A DNA stretch of 64,000 bases from Macquaria australasica (GCA_005408345.1 SEMN01000026.1:1837536-1901535), one strand, 5' to 3'. Shown: positions 1 through 53,792, numbered from the stretch's first letter. The notes: generated from the letters alone by a model not told the origin. Made by a program: numbers and translations.

Positions 1-3000
1 TGACATTTTTTTTTCTACATGGTTTGCTTTTTTTCTTGTCAAAACCGGATACTTTCACCTCTCCATGCCTCTAAAAATCCTTCAAATTAAACAGACTGAA
101 GCAGCTCATAACTCAGTTCCACATTGGGTGATACAGTACAAAGTACAGCATTGTGCCACGTTTCATGGTTCAAAAGCTCTACTTTTAATGTTAAACAGCA
201 ATGCAATAATTTAAATACTGTATATTTGAACAAATGTTAAGCTGAACGCGATGCTAAATGCAAAGGAATGTGACTTTTACACGTCAAATGAAACATCCTA
301 CATCCTCATCTTAGGTAGCTTGATTTCAAATTACAAAGAAAGAACAAAAACAAGAAAGTAATTCAGCTGTTATTTCAAAACTCTTTGTTAGAAAATGACT
401 AGGAGCTCCTGTGACGCAGGACAAAACAAACATTTAAGCAAAATGCACTCATAGTGGCATTCACTGCAACGTCTCCCTCCATAATCACTCTGACATTATA
501 AATTCATCAAACACTGCCTCCCTTCAGCAGCAGTGATGCCTGGGAGCGGGGGTCACCTGTATGCAGCATTACCGAATTAGCCGCTATCTAACCCAGACCT
601 GCTGTGGCGTGCTGACACTAATCCCAGGCCCGTTGGAGAGCCCTGTCTGTGTTACATTATCATGTCTAATCCCCGTAATCTCTCAGCCGTGCCGCTAAAC
701 GCTATTTCACCTCCGTCTCTTACCTCACACCCCTCTAATAACATTAATGAAGGGCCGGGCCCCCATTACCCAGGCTACCCCAGTGGTGGGCTGGGTGACG
801 GCCGTAATCGGAGGCCCCCTGTACAGCCACCCACTCAGCCTTCCAGGCAGCAGGAATTAATGTAATTCATCGCCTGGGGCAAAAAGCAAACCAAACATAT
901 GTTCAACAAATCAGGGTTTGTGTGTTTTCTTGTCACCGTTACTGTGCAGGTCTATTAGAGCCATTGATGAGATCCTTAGTGAAGGGCTCGCCGTGCGGGA
1001 GAATGAAAGCTTTGAAGTGCTCGTGCCACTTCGAAAGCCCCCCTACTTGCCATGAGACGTTTATGATGAGCTGACCTGGGTTATTAAAATACCGCAGAAA
1101 TGATCACCCATAATGCTTCTCTCTTTTTGCTGTCAACAAAGAATGGCAGCAGAGGATTGGCTGGGATGAAAGGTTGAAAGGGGGCCCGTATTAAAAATGG
1201 CACTTTATCCATTAAAGCGGGATTTCTGCTGTCTCTTTGTGTAATTACCTGCACCCGCCAGCTCTGTGCTCGGGCTTACCTTGTTTACACTGCATGTCTC
1301 GCAGTCTAGCTGTCTCCCTGCGAGGCTTCGTTACACTGTCTTCTGCTCTGCCTTTGTCTCTCTTGATGTCTTTCACTTGTCTGTCTCGACTGTCGAGGCC
1401 AACCTTGAAAGAGGAGGCGTAAACACACCCAGGAGAGCAAAGTCAATGAAAGCACCGGATAAATAGACACAAGTTGAAGCAAGCCCCGTAATGTGTTTTT
1501 TTGTTGTTGTTTTTTTTCAATTTAGTCATGTAGACGCTGTATTCATTTATTTACAATTTACAATTTGGCACTCATATAACTCAAACCCATTAATGTGCTT
1601 TGCAATGTTAATCAAATGCTAATGCAATTGCATATCCCCCTTTACTAGCCCTACCTCCTAGCAAACAGCACCACACTGACTTAATTGTGAGGGTAAAAAA
1701 CAGCTCATACAGACTTCCTCTCATATTTAATTTTATCTTTGAATAAAAGAGCTATAGGAAAGTATTAATCTGCTTAACATTTCTAAGTACATCCTCCAAA
1801 GGATTTTGCTTTTTTAATCTTACATATGCTCAGCAGAGTTACTGGCAAAAACTGTACATTTTCCTCATTTCATCCTTTCAACATCAAATGGTGAGCAGCA
1901 AAAATTGGATCAGACTTCAAAGACTGTGATGTGCTCCAAGTCACGGAGTGGCTCTTCTATTTCACATATTGAATCCGAGCAGGATATCAAAGTGCTACCA
2001 AAGAACCTCAGGTCTTTACTAAAAAAGGGGTCTAACATCTGTAGAAAGAGGAGCGCAAAGACAAATCACCTCAGGGAAGAGCGAGCATTTATTCTCAGCC
2101 GTGAATTTCCAGCCTTTTGATTCTCTCGTTCCCGTACCACCCTGTCTTCTCCGCTGAGATGGAGGTTGGAGCAAGAGAACTCTTTTGTCTCAAGGACTCA
2201 AGAAATTCCCAAAGAATAATCTGGGTTAAAGCTGCTTTGTAGAGGAGCCGCATTTTACATACACGGCTAAAGTCAGGCATAAGAAAATACTCATTGATAT
2301 TCTGTTACTTACATTTCCTCTATGTTTGTGATCTTTATGTGCCTCTTTGCTCTTTGGGCTGTTAGACCTGTGAGGGTAAAAAGCATTTTTAACTGAAATG
2401 AACATAAACTCTACAACATAGAACAACACATGTTGTAAGTATCTGGTTACTACATAGTAATGCAGAGCTGAGCATGATTTGTCTCCTTGTTTAATGGTAA
2501 AAAAAATACCAGCTCTGGTTTATGATTATGCAATTTGCAGAGAGCGAGACAGAGATATGTTTCTGTGTGTGATCGCTGTTGCATTATTTAAAAAAACAAA
2601 CACCAAAAGAGACAACATCTGCAAACACAATGCTGCATGCCAGTCGCAGTCATGCCTTGTGTCTAGAAAAACAAAATCTCATCCAGTTTGGACTTGGTGA
2701 TGCAACTGGAGGCTCTGCTGTTTGGATGCAAACGCAGAATTCATGCATGGCAGAGAGGAGGGATATCAAAAGGGAAAAGAACAGCATGTAGGTGAGAACA
2801 TAGATCTTACAGGAGGAAAATGGGCCAGATCATGTCAAAATAAATCTATATGGAGAGATTCCAACACTGATTAAACAGAATTGTTAAGTGGAGGTTTGAA
2901 GTTTTTCTCACCAAGGAATATGATTGTAAACACTGAGAGAAAAATCCCAGATGAGGCTCCGCTCGGTTTGAGTATACAACAAGCACAACATTTTCAGATG

Positions 3001-3746
3001 TGTAAATCTAGTATTTTGGAGTTTGAGTCTTGAGAGAGATGCACAGCGTTGACCAAAAGTCACCCAAGATTTGAACAAAATTTACGTGTGAATTGGTTTA
3101 AGATGTGCACGGACAGGCAATGCAACTCTACACACACGTATTTGTGATTATTGTAATTTTCTTGCGGTGTTTTGCAGAGCTACTGAACATAAAAAATTGT
3201 AATAACTGATATGTGTGAGTTGTGGTGCAGAGAGAAGCTAAACATGGAGCTAAAAGCCGCCATCGACACCACGTGTGCTGCTGTTCAGTCGGTGGCTGCT
3301 CTCCTGCTTAGCACATACTTTCTTAATGACTGGCCTGCCCATATGCTGAATAAACACAAAGTCTTCATCTCGTACATCTGGAGACCAGTGCAGCGCCCAG
3401 TCCCATTTGTGGTCAGACAAGTGTGCTATCTTGGTGGAAAGATATTTATTACGTTTATAAAACTGAAAGAGGTGGTGCTTAGGGAGGAGCTTTCTCTTCT
3501 GCTTGAAACAACAGTACATTACAGGGCAAGAGGAGCCCGTTCAGCGGGACTTAATATGAGTGACAGGTATGTGAGAGCTCTTGCTCAATAAACCGCCTCT
3601 AATGGTGGTCTCATTTTAGGTCATGTTTGAAGCCTATTGTCTGCGCTGTAAGAAGAAACAATAGAGAAATAACAAAAATCAAAACAGCAAGAAAATATTC
3701 TTTCAATAAGAACAGACCCTGAAGAACGAAAGATGTCAAGGCTCAC
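1..3746 (-). other. myo3b: myo3b intron after exon 29 (open at window start)
   Basis: No further tail exon could be recognised. The stretch 480-1470 is GC-richer than its surroundings and carries several TAAT-type sites. The rest is AT-rich with nothing I can assign, apart from an unexplained plus-strand open frame at 3211-3591. Confidence 0.6.
480..1470. promoter_or_regulatory. candidate conserved noncoding block
   Basis: Balanced base composition in AT-rich surroundings, few simple repeats, and several homeodomain-type cores (TCTAAT, CATTAAT, ATTAATG, GTAATTAC). No coding signal fits the gene frame. In human the developmental gene SP5 lies past the MYO3B 3' end, so a regulatory role for that neighbour is conceivable. 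The call rests on composition only. Confidence 0.25.
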
Positions 3747-44431
<40,685 letters not shown>

Positions 44432-46814
44432 CTGAGAAAAATTACAACTAAAGAGTCTCTAGTGATCATAATATAACAACACCGATAGCAACAGCAATTG
44501 CTTCCTCAAGAGGACGGGCAACAAGTGGCATTTCACAGAGACACTGAATTAGCTCTCTCCACAGGGACCTTGTCACTGGCCACTAAGAAGTGCAATCTCC
44601 TCAAGATCAATTGGATTGGACAGAGATTACCTTGACATGTGCCGTCCTGAATGAGCAGTGAACCGGCACCACACCTCCACATAAACTGTTTTGTGAAATG
44701 ATTATTATGTATGGTGTTTTACAAAAGGTGATTTACATGTGTTCAGCCTATAAAACGGTCAAGAGGACTAATGATTAACAGCGATGCAAAAGCCCGATAT
44801 AAATCACCCTTTAAGTCTACAAGTGATGCTTCTGTGACCAAATACAACATGTAAGAGCAATGATGCAGAGCACTGAGTGTCAAAACAGCTGAGACAGAAT
44901 AACATGATGGATTAGGAACTGATATGCCATGTTGGGATACATGCATCCTATTTTATTGGCAAATGACACATCTTCCAGATAAACATGATGGAGAGGAATG
45001 TTTGTGTACAATCTCATGACAGCTCCACTTGTCATAAATGTGTTATGCATCACGGAGGTTGTGTGACCCTGAGAGAGGGAAAGTCGTCTATTTGTTTTTT
45101 TTTTTTGGAGGAGATCAGCAGATTAATGTGAAAAAAACGTGAATGATGTTTAACCCTCAGGAGCTGCGGCAACTCACACATGAGGACAGATTTATGAATT
45201 GTTGCGCATGCAGGTTGAGCAACGGCATCCGGGTAGATATTAGATGGATATACCGCTATTCTGTGGAGACGTTCATATATGCAGCACTGATATCCTTCAC
45301 CGTGTCCTTCAGGGAGCCACATGTGATAGTAGCACCAGCCAAAGAGCCTTTTGTAATTGTGCGTTTTTATAACACACAAGGTAACTACTGAATCACTTAA
45401 GTATGGTTTCATCTTCAGTCTAATAATCCATCATTGATTGTTCTGAAGTTAATTGCCCATCTTAAACTGTCCGTGAATAATGCATCACACCTGCCTTATT
45501 AATCAACAAGATCCAAGCCTGTTTACTTGCCATTTATAACTGTCGTTCTGTTATGTAACATGTGTCTAACCTGCTCTGCATCTATACCGTGCTTTGAACA
45601 CATCACCAGCCACCTGTTGCCAAGACACCTTCACCAACTTTTGTAAAAGACGGCTCATATTCCTCTACGGCAGCTTTTTGTCTCTGATGACGGGCTCCAT
45701 CAGGTGCCTGCTCTAAAATTTCGACCTTTTCCTCCGACTTATAAACAGAAGTTTCAGACTCAGATGTGCAGCTGCAGATCACATGAGACTGATTATTGTT
45801 TGGTGAAGAGCACAATAAATTCCAGTGGCAAATGTCTAATGCCACAAAAAAGTGCCACAAAAAAGTACAAGCTGTTAAAGCAAAACCCAACAACAACTAG
45901 ACTTTAACATCAGATTGCACAGCACAAATAATCTCACCTACCGTTTGAACATCAACCATAAAGAAGACATTTACTTGCTAGCAAGATTCTGCAGCCATCA
46001 AACACAAATAACAAATGTGGTCAACTACTCTTCTGCATCTATTCATTATTCAAAATAGTTTTCAAAGACCAATAAAGCTCAGATCATAAAGCCAGAAGTC
46101 ACACATACCTGTTTCTGTGCAAGTGTTTGTCTCTCCCTCACACCACAGCGCTCCACACTAATTCATGATAATCTATAGGGATTAATAATTCACCAGTAGG
46201 CCTAATCTGCAACCTGATCTGCAGCAGTGTTAAATATTCAGGTGGCAGATGTATCCACTCATATCGGTGGCTGATATGAAGCATCTCCGGTTGCACACAG
46301 GTTACCAGGAAGTTCATGATAGTTGCTAGATCACATGACTGCTGTTGGTCTCCCCCTCTGTACATAATGTTCTTTACACATCCAGTTTACAACTTTGTCT
46401 TAGTTTCTTATATGCCAGTGACAACAATGTAATGAGCATCTCTGCAGTGCGAGCTATACTGGGTATGTTGTGGCAAAAGGACAATCTGTCCATAAAGTCA
46501 AATATAAGTCCAGAACTATGCAGGGAATTCCAATGTTTGGACTCATTGTAGGAGTTTATAATTGACTCTGGGTCTGACTACCTTAACAATATATCTATAT
46601 CTACAAAACAGAGCCTACGTGCTGAGTGACAGTAACCAAAACAAGACATTATTCCACAACATATAAACCACAACAGTGGATGTTGCTGTTGCCATGAGTT
46701 TAAAGCCCCGGGGATCTACTCAAGTAAAAGATAGTCACACCAGCTGGAAAGAGCTTTAATATGGGCATAACCTGCTCCATTAATAGCTCAAATATATTTA
46801 TACATGTTTTAAGG

Positions 46815-46939
46815 CAGTGGTTCCCAAACATTTCCTATCATGCCCCCCTTTGCCAGGCCTTCCCACCCCAAACTTGTTACAATACTGGGGGAACTAGCAA
46901 CAAAAGGCTCTCCTGCCATATAGTGACAGTGAACTAGTG
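46815..46939. mobile_element. fragment with hAT-like CAGTGGTTCCCAAAC end
   Basis: It starts CAGTGGTTCCCAAACATTTC and carries a run of C-rich phrases (TGCCCCCCTTTGCCAGGCCT). Only one terminus is visible. Confidence 0.35.
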
Positions 46940-47165
46940 CAGTGGTTCCAAACATGTGGGTCAGGACCCCCTTAAGAGGTCACGAGATAAAGCTGAACGG
47001 TCGTAAGATGATTAACGAGATGAAAGCAGAAAAAAAACTCATTTCTGCTACACAAAGTTAGATTTATTTTTTCAAACTTTTGTCTAATCCTTGCTCTCTT
47101 TTTTTGCTTCTTGTTGATTACTGGATAGTTTTCCTCCACTAGGCCTTTAGAAATACTCTGAAAAG
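46940..47165 (+). mobile_element. hAT-like element, 5' half, interrupted
   Basis: It starts CAGTGGTTCCAAACATGTGG, with GGTCAGGACCCCCTTAAGAG and GATTACTGGATAGTTTTCCT. The matching other half is not found before the LINE, which begins about 35 bases later. Confidence 0.5.
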
Positions 47166-47167
47166 GA

Positions 47168-47199
47168 CTATTACTATTACTATTACTATTACTATTACT
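47168..47199. repeat. (TTACTA)n simple repeat
   Basis: About five units, directly preceding the 5' end of the LINE. Confidence 0.85.
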
Positions 47200-47200
47200 C

Positions 47201-48947
47201 ACAACATCCCAGGTGAGAAACGAACTGAGGAAGATAAGGGTGGGGAAGGCGGCAGGCCCAGACGGCATCAGCTCCAGACTTCTGAAGTCCTGTGCAGACC
47301 AGCTGTGTGGGATTGTTGAGCACCTGTTCAACCTGAGTCTGAAGCTGGGGAGGGTGCCAAAACTGTGGAAAACATCGTGTCTGGTTCCTGTGCCGAAGAC
47401 CCCACACCCCAAGGACCTCAATGGCTATAGGCCAGTGGCATTGACCTCTCACCTGATGAAGACCCTGGAGAAACTGGTCCTTGTTCACCTGCGTCCGCTG
47501 GTGAGCCCATGTATGGACCCTCTGCAGTTTGCCTACCAACCCCGCATTGGGGTGGATGACGCTGTCATTTACCTACTTCACACATCCCTCTCTCACCTAG
47601 AAAAGGCTGGAAACACTGTGAGGATCATGTTTTTTGATTTCTCCAGTGCTTTTAACACCATCCAGCCCAGGATTCTGGGGGACAAGTTGGAGCACGCTGG
47701 GGTGGACCATCACCTGGCAGCATGGATCCTGGACTACCTCACAAACCGACCACAGTATGTGAGGTTACAGGACTGTGTGTCTGACACACTTCTCTGCAGC
47801 ACAGGGGCTCCACAGGGAACCGTTCTGGCGCCTTTCCTGTTCACCTTCTACACAGCGGACTTCACCCATAACACTTCGAACTGTCACCTGCAGAAGTTCT
47901 CTGATGACTCTGCCATCGTCGGCCTCATCACCAACGGGGATGATGGGGAGTACAGAGAACTGACCCAGGGCTTTGTGGGTTGGTGTCAGCAGAACCGCCT
48001 CCAGATCAACGCGAGTAAAACCAAAGAGCTGGTGGTGGACTTCGGCAGGCGCAAACTCCCTCCACCTACACCAGTGAACATCCAGGGACGGACATTGAGA
48101 TTGTGAGATCGTACAAGTATCTGGGTGTTCACTTGAACAGCAAACTGGACTGGTCAGACAATACGGACGCTCTGTTTAAAAAGGGCCAGAGCCGTCTCTT
48201 TTTGCTCAGGAGACTAAGATCTTTTGGAGTGCAGGGTGCGCTCCTGAGGACTTTCTATGACTCTGTGGTGGCATCAGCTGTCTTGTATGGGGTGACCTGT
48301 TGGGCCAGTGGCATCTCTTCCAGGGATAGGAAGAGACTGGACAGACTGATTAAGAAGGCCAGCTCTGTCCTTGGATGCCCTCTGGACTCAGTGGAGGTGG
48401 TGGGAGGCAGGAGAATGGTGGCCAAGCTATCATCACTACTGGAGAACACTTCCCACCCCCTACATGTCACTCTTTCAGCACTGGGCAGCTCCTTCAGCGA
48501 CCGGCTGCTCCACCCGCGGTGTCTGAAGGAGAGGTACCGTAGGTCCTTTCTGCCTGCTGCTGTCAGACTCTATAATCAGTACAACTCCCGGTAATCTACA
48601 CTTGACTGTCAGTGTGCAGACTATTCACTACTATACTTCATCTACTGCTGTGCATTATCTTCATACATATATTGTATTCATGATGTTATCTACTTCATAT
48701 GTTGCTGTGAAATATTTTTCATATACATGTATATTATATATGTGCAATATTTTTATCTTATCTATTTGTTCATACTTACAACTGCACTCAGTCACTATTA
48801 TTTATTTCTGTCTATACTGTGTATAGGACTATTTTTCTATTTATTTTTATTGTATTCTATATATGACACTTTTGCTGGCTGCTGCAACGCTAAAAATTTC
48901 CCCGCTGTGGGACAATAAAGGCTTATCTTATCTTATCTTATCTTATT
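47201..48947 (+). mobile_element. 5'-truncated L2-like (non-LTR) retrotransposon
   Basis: It holds the reverse-transcriptase part and 3' end of a LINE of the L2/CR1 type. The RT motifs KAAGPDGIS, FFDFSSAFNTIQP, GAPQGTVLAPFLF and KFSDDSAIVG are visible. The 3' end reads TTTCCCCGCTGTGGGACAAT, then AAAGG and a (CTTAT)n tail typical of L2-like elements. The 5' part (ORF1 and endonuclease) is missing. The coding part is frameshifted, so this copy is dead. Confidence 0.85.
47213..48597 (+). pseudogene. LINE reverse transcriptase, frameshifted
   Basis: The first segment (47213-48106) runs from RT motif 1 to a stop after NIQGRTLRL. The second (48103-48597) continues with RSYKYLGVHLNSKLDWSDN and ends in YNQYNSR. 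A single-base change near 48085 separates the two frames. The family sequence expected at the break is of the GTDIE-V-SYKYLG type. The FSDDS active-site form is normal for this clade. The two parts together give about 460 codons. Confidence 0.85.
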
Positions 48948-51599
48948 AGTGTTGGTTAGTATCTGTAGACATGTGCAATTAATGCATTTTATCTTATTGT
49001 CACAAAGCAAAGAGAAAACCCAAATGCTGTTCTTTGAAATGGACAGGGGACACGTCATTGTTGCTTTAGAACAGGACACCACTGGTCCAAGATGACGACG
49101 CTCAGGTTACCCTTTGTTTATACTGCGTCAGCATACCTGAAAAAGAGATATCGTATCTGGTGTTCAAAATGCTGGTCAGTGCTTCTCTGTGACACAGAAT
49201 GTGGACTTTGTGTAAAAACAGGGATATAATAGAATATAATAGTAAATGCAGATGCTTCTTGAGCTCAATACTATTCCCCCTCAACATTTGCATTTACGGT
49301 GCATCTACATAATTCCAAGTTTCAGTGGTGGTTGGAGGGGTTGACAGCTTTAGATGATGTGAACGGCTGCAGCACAGGGATCATCTTTGTCACCAGAAAC
49401 AGTGAAAAGTAAAAGTGAGTAATCTAATTTTCTGCTTCCATCAAACTCTCACAATCCCACCCTCTCTGGCAAAGCCTTACAGGAACTCCACTTGGTAAAC
49501 CCTTTGGTAAGTCTGTGGAGAGAGAAAAAAACTCTGAACTATAATCCCTTTTAAGGGGATATGAAGAGGCTTTGCAGTAAACCTCCACTAGCCACGAGCC
49601 AGGCCGAAGGCGCGGTGCCCTTGTTCTCACCCTGGACAACCAAAGCCTCACACGACCAGAAACGGACACGTTTTTTTCAAGTTTAAACCCCCTAAGTTTA
49701 GCATTGCAACTGCGTGATTAATAATCGCCAAGTGACAACCTTGGATACACGAAATACCAACCTAATTAAGAAGAAGCCAACATCATTATCAAAATAATCA
49801 ATCTAAAAACCCGAACCACTGTCAGTAATGAATCTCTGTCATCTAATCACAAAACATCACAGCTGTTTTAGCAGCCACTGTGATATAATGCAGTGTAGTA
49901 CTGCCTAATGCAATGCTCCCATCTGTGTAAATGCAACAAAACTAACTGACTGTTATAAATTAAAGATGTGCAAACTGAATCATATTCTAAGAATTACATG
50001 TCATTTTATTAACCACTAAAAAGGAGAATTATAACTCCATGTTTCAATATTTTAAGATTGCTTTGGCTCCGTTTTCACAACACGGTTTCCAAGTGAAAAA
50101 CTAAACTTAATAAGTTGGTAAATTATTGCCTCTAAATACAAAATTCTATCCTTACAAAGTGCAAAACACTAAATCACATGCTCAGTCCTCAGAATACAGC
50201 CACCTCATAATAGTATAAGCTTCAATCTTTATCACTTAGCATACAGATCACTGAATCATTGCTAATTATTCACCACCACTGAAATATATTTCAAATGTGA
50301 GGCAGCAGCAGTAACAAAAAAAGGAAAAAGAAATGCAGTTTCTTTCTTTTTGATTACAGTCAAAATGTTGCACTTTGCTGAGTTACAGTAGCATATGTAA
50401 ATTGTGGTTTAATATTATACGTTTCCCACTGTAGTTTACTGGATTCAAGATTAATAAACATACAAGTGATTGAAATATTTGATGTCTGACGTCATGAAAA
50501 ACAAAACTAACATTGTGGTTGAATTAAACTTATACAGTGAAATACAATAAATATCATCATTTTGCTTTTATGAATGTAGGATTTTCTGTAAATCAGACGT
50601 AATTCATACTACACACCATCTGATACACTGAAATTACACTTATTTTCTCATTGCTGGTTGTCTTGACGGAACTGCAAACTGTTCTGATGAGTTAGTTAAA
50701 GTCTGACAGTATTATCTGATAATCACCATTTTATTTTGAAATGCAACAATTATTCAAATTCACTGATAAACATACACCATGTTTTGATGCTCTGTTAAAC
50801 TTAATATGTGATGTATTATCATACTTGATACAGATGTTCTCATTTTGTGTGCGACCTGAGAAAATTAGGAGTACAACAGAATTTTGAACATTGGAACTGA
50901 ACCAAAGCAAAACACTGTCATATGTTTGTGACCCTTTAGGCCAACTGTAATTTTGTATAGTCAGCCACTCACAGCAATCATCCTCATATTATGTCTTCCT
51001 CAAAAACCTGCAACATTTTTGCTCAACTAATTAATCAATTAGGTATTTCACTGTTAATGATCATCTCCACATATGTGTATGATATGATGTATTCTTACCT
51101 CTTGAAATATTGTTTCTCTTTTCAGTTAACTCTTTACTGTTTGGTGATGTTTTTAAAAAGTATTCAGTACTCAGTATTCCACAATGTAACACTTACTATG
51201 TGAAGTGGCACCAGAACTTAAGTGTAAGACAGTGTGGGCTTGTGCATTATCTGCAGACCTACTGATGAGGAAACGCGAGTCCTACCTTGACTTTGCTGCC
51301 TCCGTATTTCCATCTCTAAAATCTGCAAAACAAAACTGTTTCAGACACCAGCTGATTACTGCAGTTTTGTATCCATCTCTGTGTTTGTTGCTCAACACAG
51401 CCAACACTGGAGGCAGTTTCACATAAACTTAACAGTATTGGCTTTAACTAGCAATTCTTTACGTGCAGCTTACCGTCCATAGCAACATATCCGAACTGAT
51501 TTCCCTGTTTCCTCAGTGAAAGGTTTTAATTATTAACAGCAGACACCTGAGCATGCTGTCCTGCAGGCCAGAAGGTCTTAGCTGACCAGTATCACCTCA

Positions 51600-51900
51600 T
51601 GCAGCTTTCAATGCTCTATTCATGCTCTCTGGAGCAGCAGTATACATACATGCGCAAGCAGTAAATGAGGAAATGTCCAGCGATGCTCGCCGTAGAATCG
51701 CCTGTAACTCCAAATCTCTCGGCATGAAACTTCTCGCATAATGTCGGTGGTTTACCCCGAATAAAATTCCTCCGCTGGTCCATACTTGAATGTCTTTCTT
51801 GTTGTCTAATTGGCGAAAAAGAGAGGCTTTGTGCGCCTATTGGTCATTAACCAGAGGGCCTCCCTTGTTTATGAAATTTCAACCCAATTATTCAACCCAG
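51600..51900 (-). promoter_or_regulatory. candidate promoter or regulatory block upstream of myo3b
   Basis: GC-balanced stretch between AT-rich flanks. On the minus strand it has GACCAATAGG and GCCAATTAGAC (CCAAT-type boxes) about 35 bases apart, followed by sequence with no simple repeats. It could be the distal myo3b promoter or an enhancer. No TATA box or initiator could be fixed. Confidence 0.2.
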
Positions 51901-52434
51901 TGACATTTCCTCACCGATACTCAAAAAAGGACACACCTTGTGTGCTATAGTATGATAAATTACATCGAGTTTTATTAATAAAGCTGATTTTCTGCAGCAT
52001 TTTCAGATGCAAATGACAAGCTATGAAAAAAGTGAATACGCTGTTTTAATGATCTCGGTAGTGAGCACTGATGCATCTGGTCGGTTGCATTTTGAAAATA
52101 TTTAGCATATTTTTCCATAAGCTGCATTCTAGTGCATAAAGTCACATTATTCGATCAAAAGGTCACAGGATTTGTCTGCGGAGGTTATGATCTGAACTGA
52201 GACCCCTGGTGGACAGTTTGAGGTGGATGTATCCACATTTCCTCACTACAACCCACATCAGTGGATTGAGACAGGAGTAAAGCCTTTAAGGAAAGTAATA
52301 TTTGAGCTTTATGGATCCAAGTCGATAGCAGAGGCATGAAATCCTCTTTGAAATTACTTCAATTACACCTGATAGAAATTATTCTTAAGAGGCATGTGGA
52401 GATACAAAATTACAGTATTATCTGCTTTTTCTGA

Positions 52435-52540
52435 AAGCACAGAAAGATGAAGGGTTTTGATGTTTGACAAAAGTAACTGACAGTGAGAGAATACTTTGAC
52501 AGAACCAATACAGTATCACTGCCCTCATATGCTCAAAGAC
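52435..52540. repeat. repeated segment, copy A
   Basis: GCACAGAAAGATGAAGGGT, then GAGAGAATACTTTGACAGAA, CCAATACAGTATCACTGCCC, TCATATG. The same order recurs at 53278-53402. Confidence 0.6.
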
Positions 52541-52602
52541 AGACTTTAAAAAACTGGCAACAGAAACAAAAAAAAAGAAGACACAAATCAGTGTGTTTAT
52601 AT

Positions 52603-52608
52603 TTTATT
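52603..52608 (-). terminator. candidate polyadenylation signal for ubr3
   Basis: AATAAA on the minus strand, followed within about 40 bases by a T-rich, TGT-containing downstream element. It is the last such signal before the intergenic region. Confidence 0.4.
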
Positions 52609-53277
52609 CACATATGTTACATTTTGCATTAAATGTCCAAGTCACACTTTCTGGTCAAACTCAGAAAGTTTGAGTCAGCACCTACAGTAATGTACTGTAT
52701 TCTCTCTTCATTCATACAAAGAGAACACACAAGAGCTTTCAGGTACAATTTACACCCATTACTTGTTGGCTATTTGGTTGCGGTCATTTACAAAGTGGGT
52801 ACTGCAAAATAAAGAAGAGAGGAGAAACTCAGTAAACAGAGAAGCAGCATGCATGAATTCAAGAGGAAGTTTTTCAAGTGTTAACTTGTTCCTTTTAAGA
52901 TTCCTCGATGCAGCACGATTTCTGCCCAGCATTTCAAAACCAAACATCAGGGATGTCAGAAGTTTGCCGTTTATCACTTGAAAAAATTAACATTTATCTT
53001 GCAGGCACGACTGGATAAATTTCCTCTCTTCCAGAAAAAAAAAAGATGATAATCAGAAAATTAAGTAGCTAAGACACTTAAATAATGGTGGCTTAAAGGA
53101 TGTCATGCACAGTGTATAACGGATACTCAAGTCTGATAATCTTGTAATGTTGGAATGTAACTATAAATTACAACTAGATGATGCATGAGTCAAAGGGATA
53201 GTCGTCACAACAAATGATCTATACTGCAGTTGGGACTCGACAATCAAAAGCATAAAAAGGGAAAAACTTTTTTTTGA

Positions 53278-53402
53278 CAGCACAGAAAGATGAAGGGTAT
53301 TGGCATTTCTTCTCAAAAGCAACTTCCATTTCATTGAGCTTCATATCTTGAGAGAAGACTTTGACAGAACCAATATAGTGTTTCTGCTCTCATATGGCGT
53401 TC
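53278..53402. repeat. repeated segment, copy B
   Basis: GCACAGAAAGATGAAGGGTA, then GAGAGAAGACTTTGACAGAA, CCAATATAGTGTTTCTGCTC, TCATATGG. Direct orientation relative to copy A, about 0.85 kb away. Confidence 0.6.
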
Positions 53403-53792
53403 AGTATTGCCAGAGCAGCAGGACACCATATCTGTGCGATGACATTTCCTTTCCTTAAAAATGTATGCTACTTAAATTCTGTATGTTTGACTTCAGGTTT
53501 TTGTCAAGCGATGAATATGAAATATAGATTACTCATTGACCGGTTGTAGCTTTAGCTGTTTTAGAGTTAGCATTCGAGTTTCTTCTTCAGAACCAACCAG
53601 AAAGAAAAAGCGCAGATGGGGCAGGACTACGAGAACTGTAGTGAGCGTGATGAGGTGACCGCATACCTCCTTAAACATTAAAGTGAGTTTGAGTTAACAT
53701 TCCCAGCCATCTATCATAAACTCAAAGCACAACCTTAGAAAAAAAATCCTCACAAAAGTTAAAATTACTTACTTGAACAATGAGCAGCAGCA

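Larger units (their letters stand above)
44432..52589. other. ubr3-myo3b intergenic region, including unmapped myo3b 5' exon(s)
   Basis: The myo3b start-codon exon seems preceded by a splice acceptor, so a promoter and noncoding exon should lie here, but no site is certain. Identified contents: hAT-like pieces (46815-47165), a (TTACTA)n run, an L2-like LINE (47201-48947), and a GC-balanced stretch with CCAAT-type boxes (51600-51900). The rest is AT-rich. Confidence 0.55.

Noticed and set aside
662..865. Plus-strand 67-codon open frame with a Pro/Gly-rich product
   Set aside because: Low-complexity product from a GC-rich noncoding block; no homology recognised, opposite to myo3b.
45050..45412. 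120-codon minus-strand and 82-codon plus-strand frames
   Set aside because: Both are open by chance in intergenic DNA; no motif, splice context or promoter recognised.
49424..49669. 81-codon minus-strand frame with Arg-rich N-terminus, considered as a myo3b 5' exon or small RNA gene
   Set aside because: No match to a known N-terminus and no snRNA/tRNA promoter or fold I could recognise.
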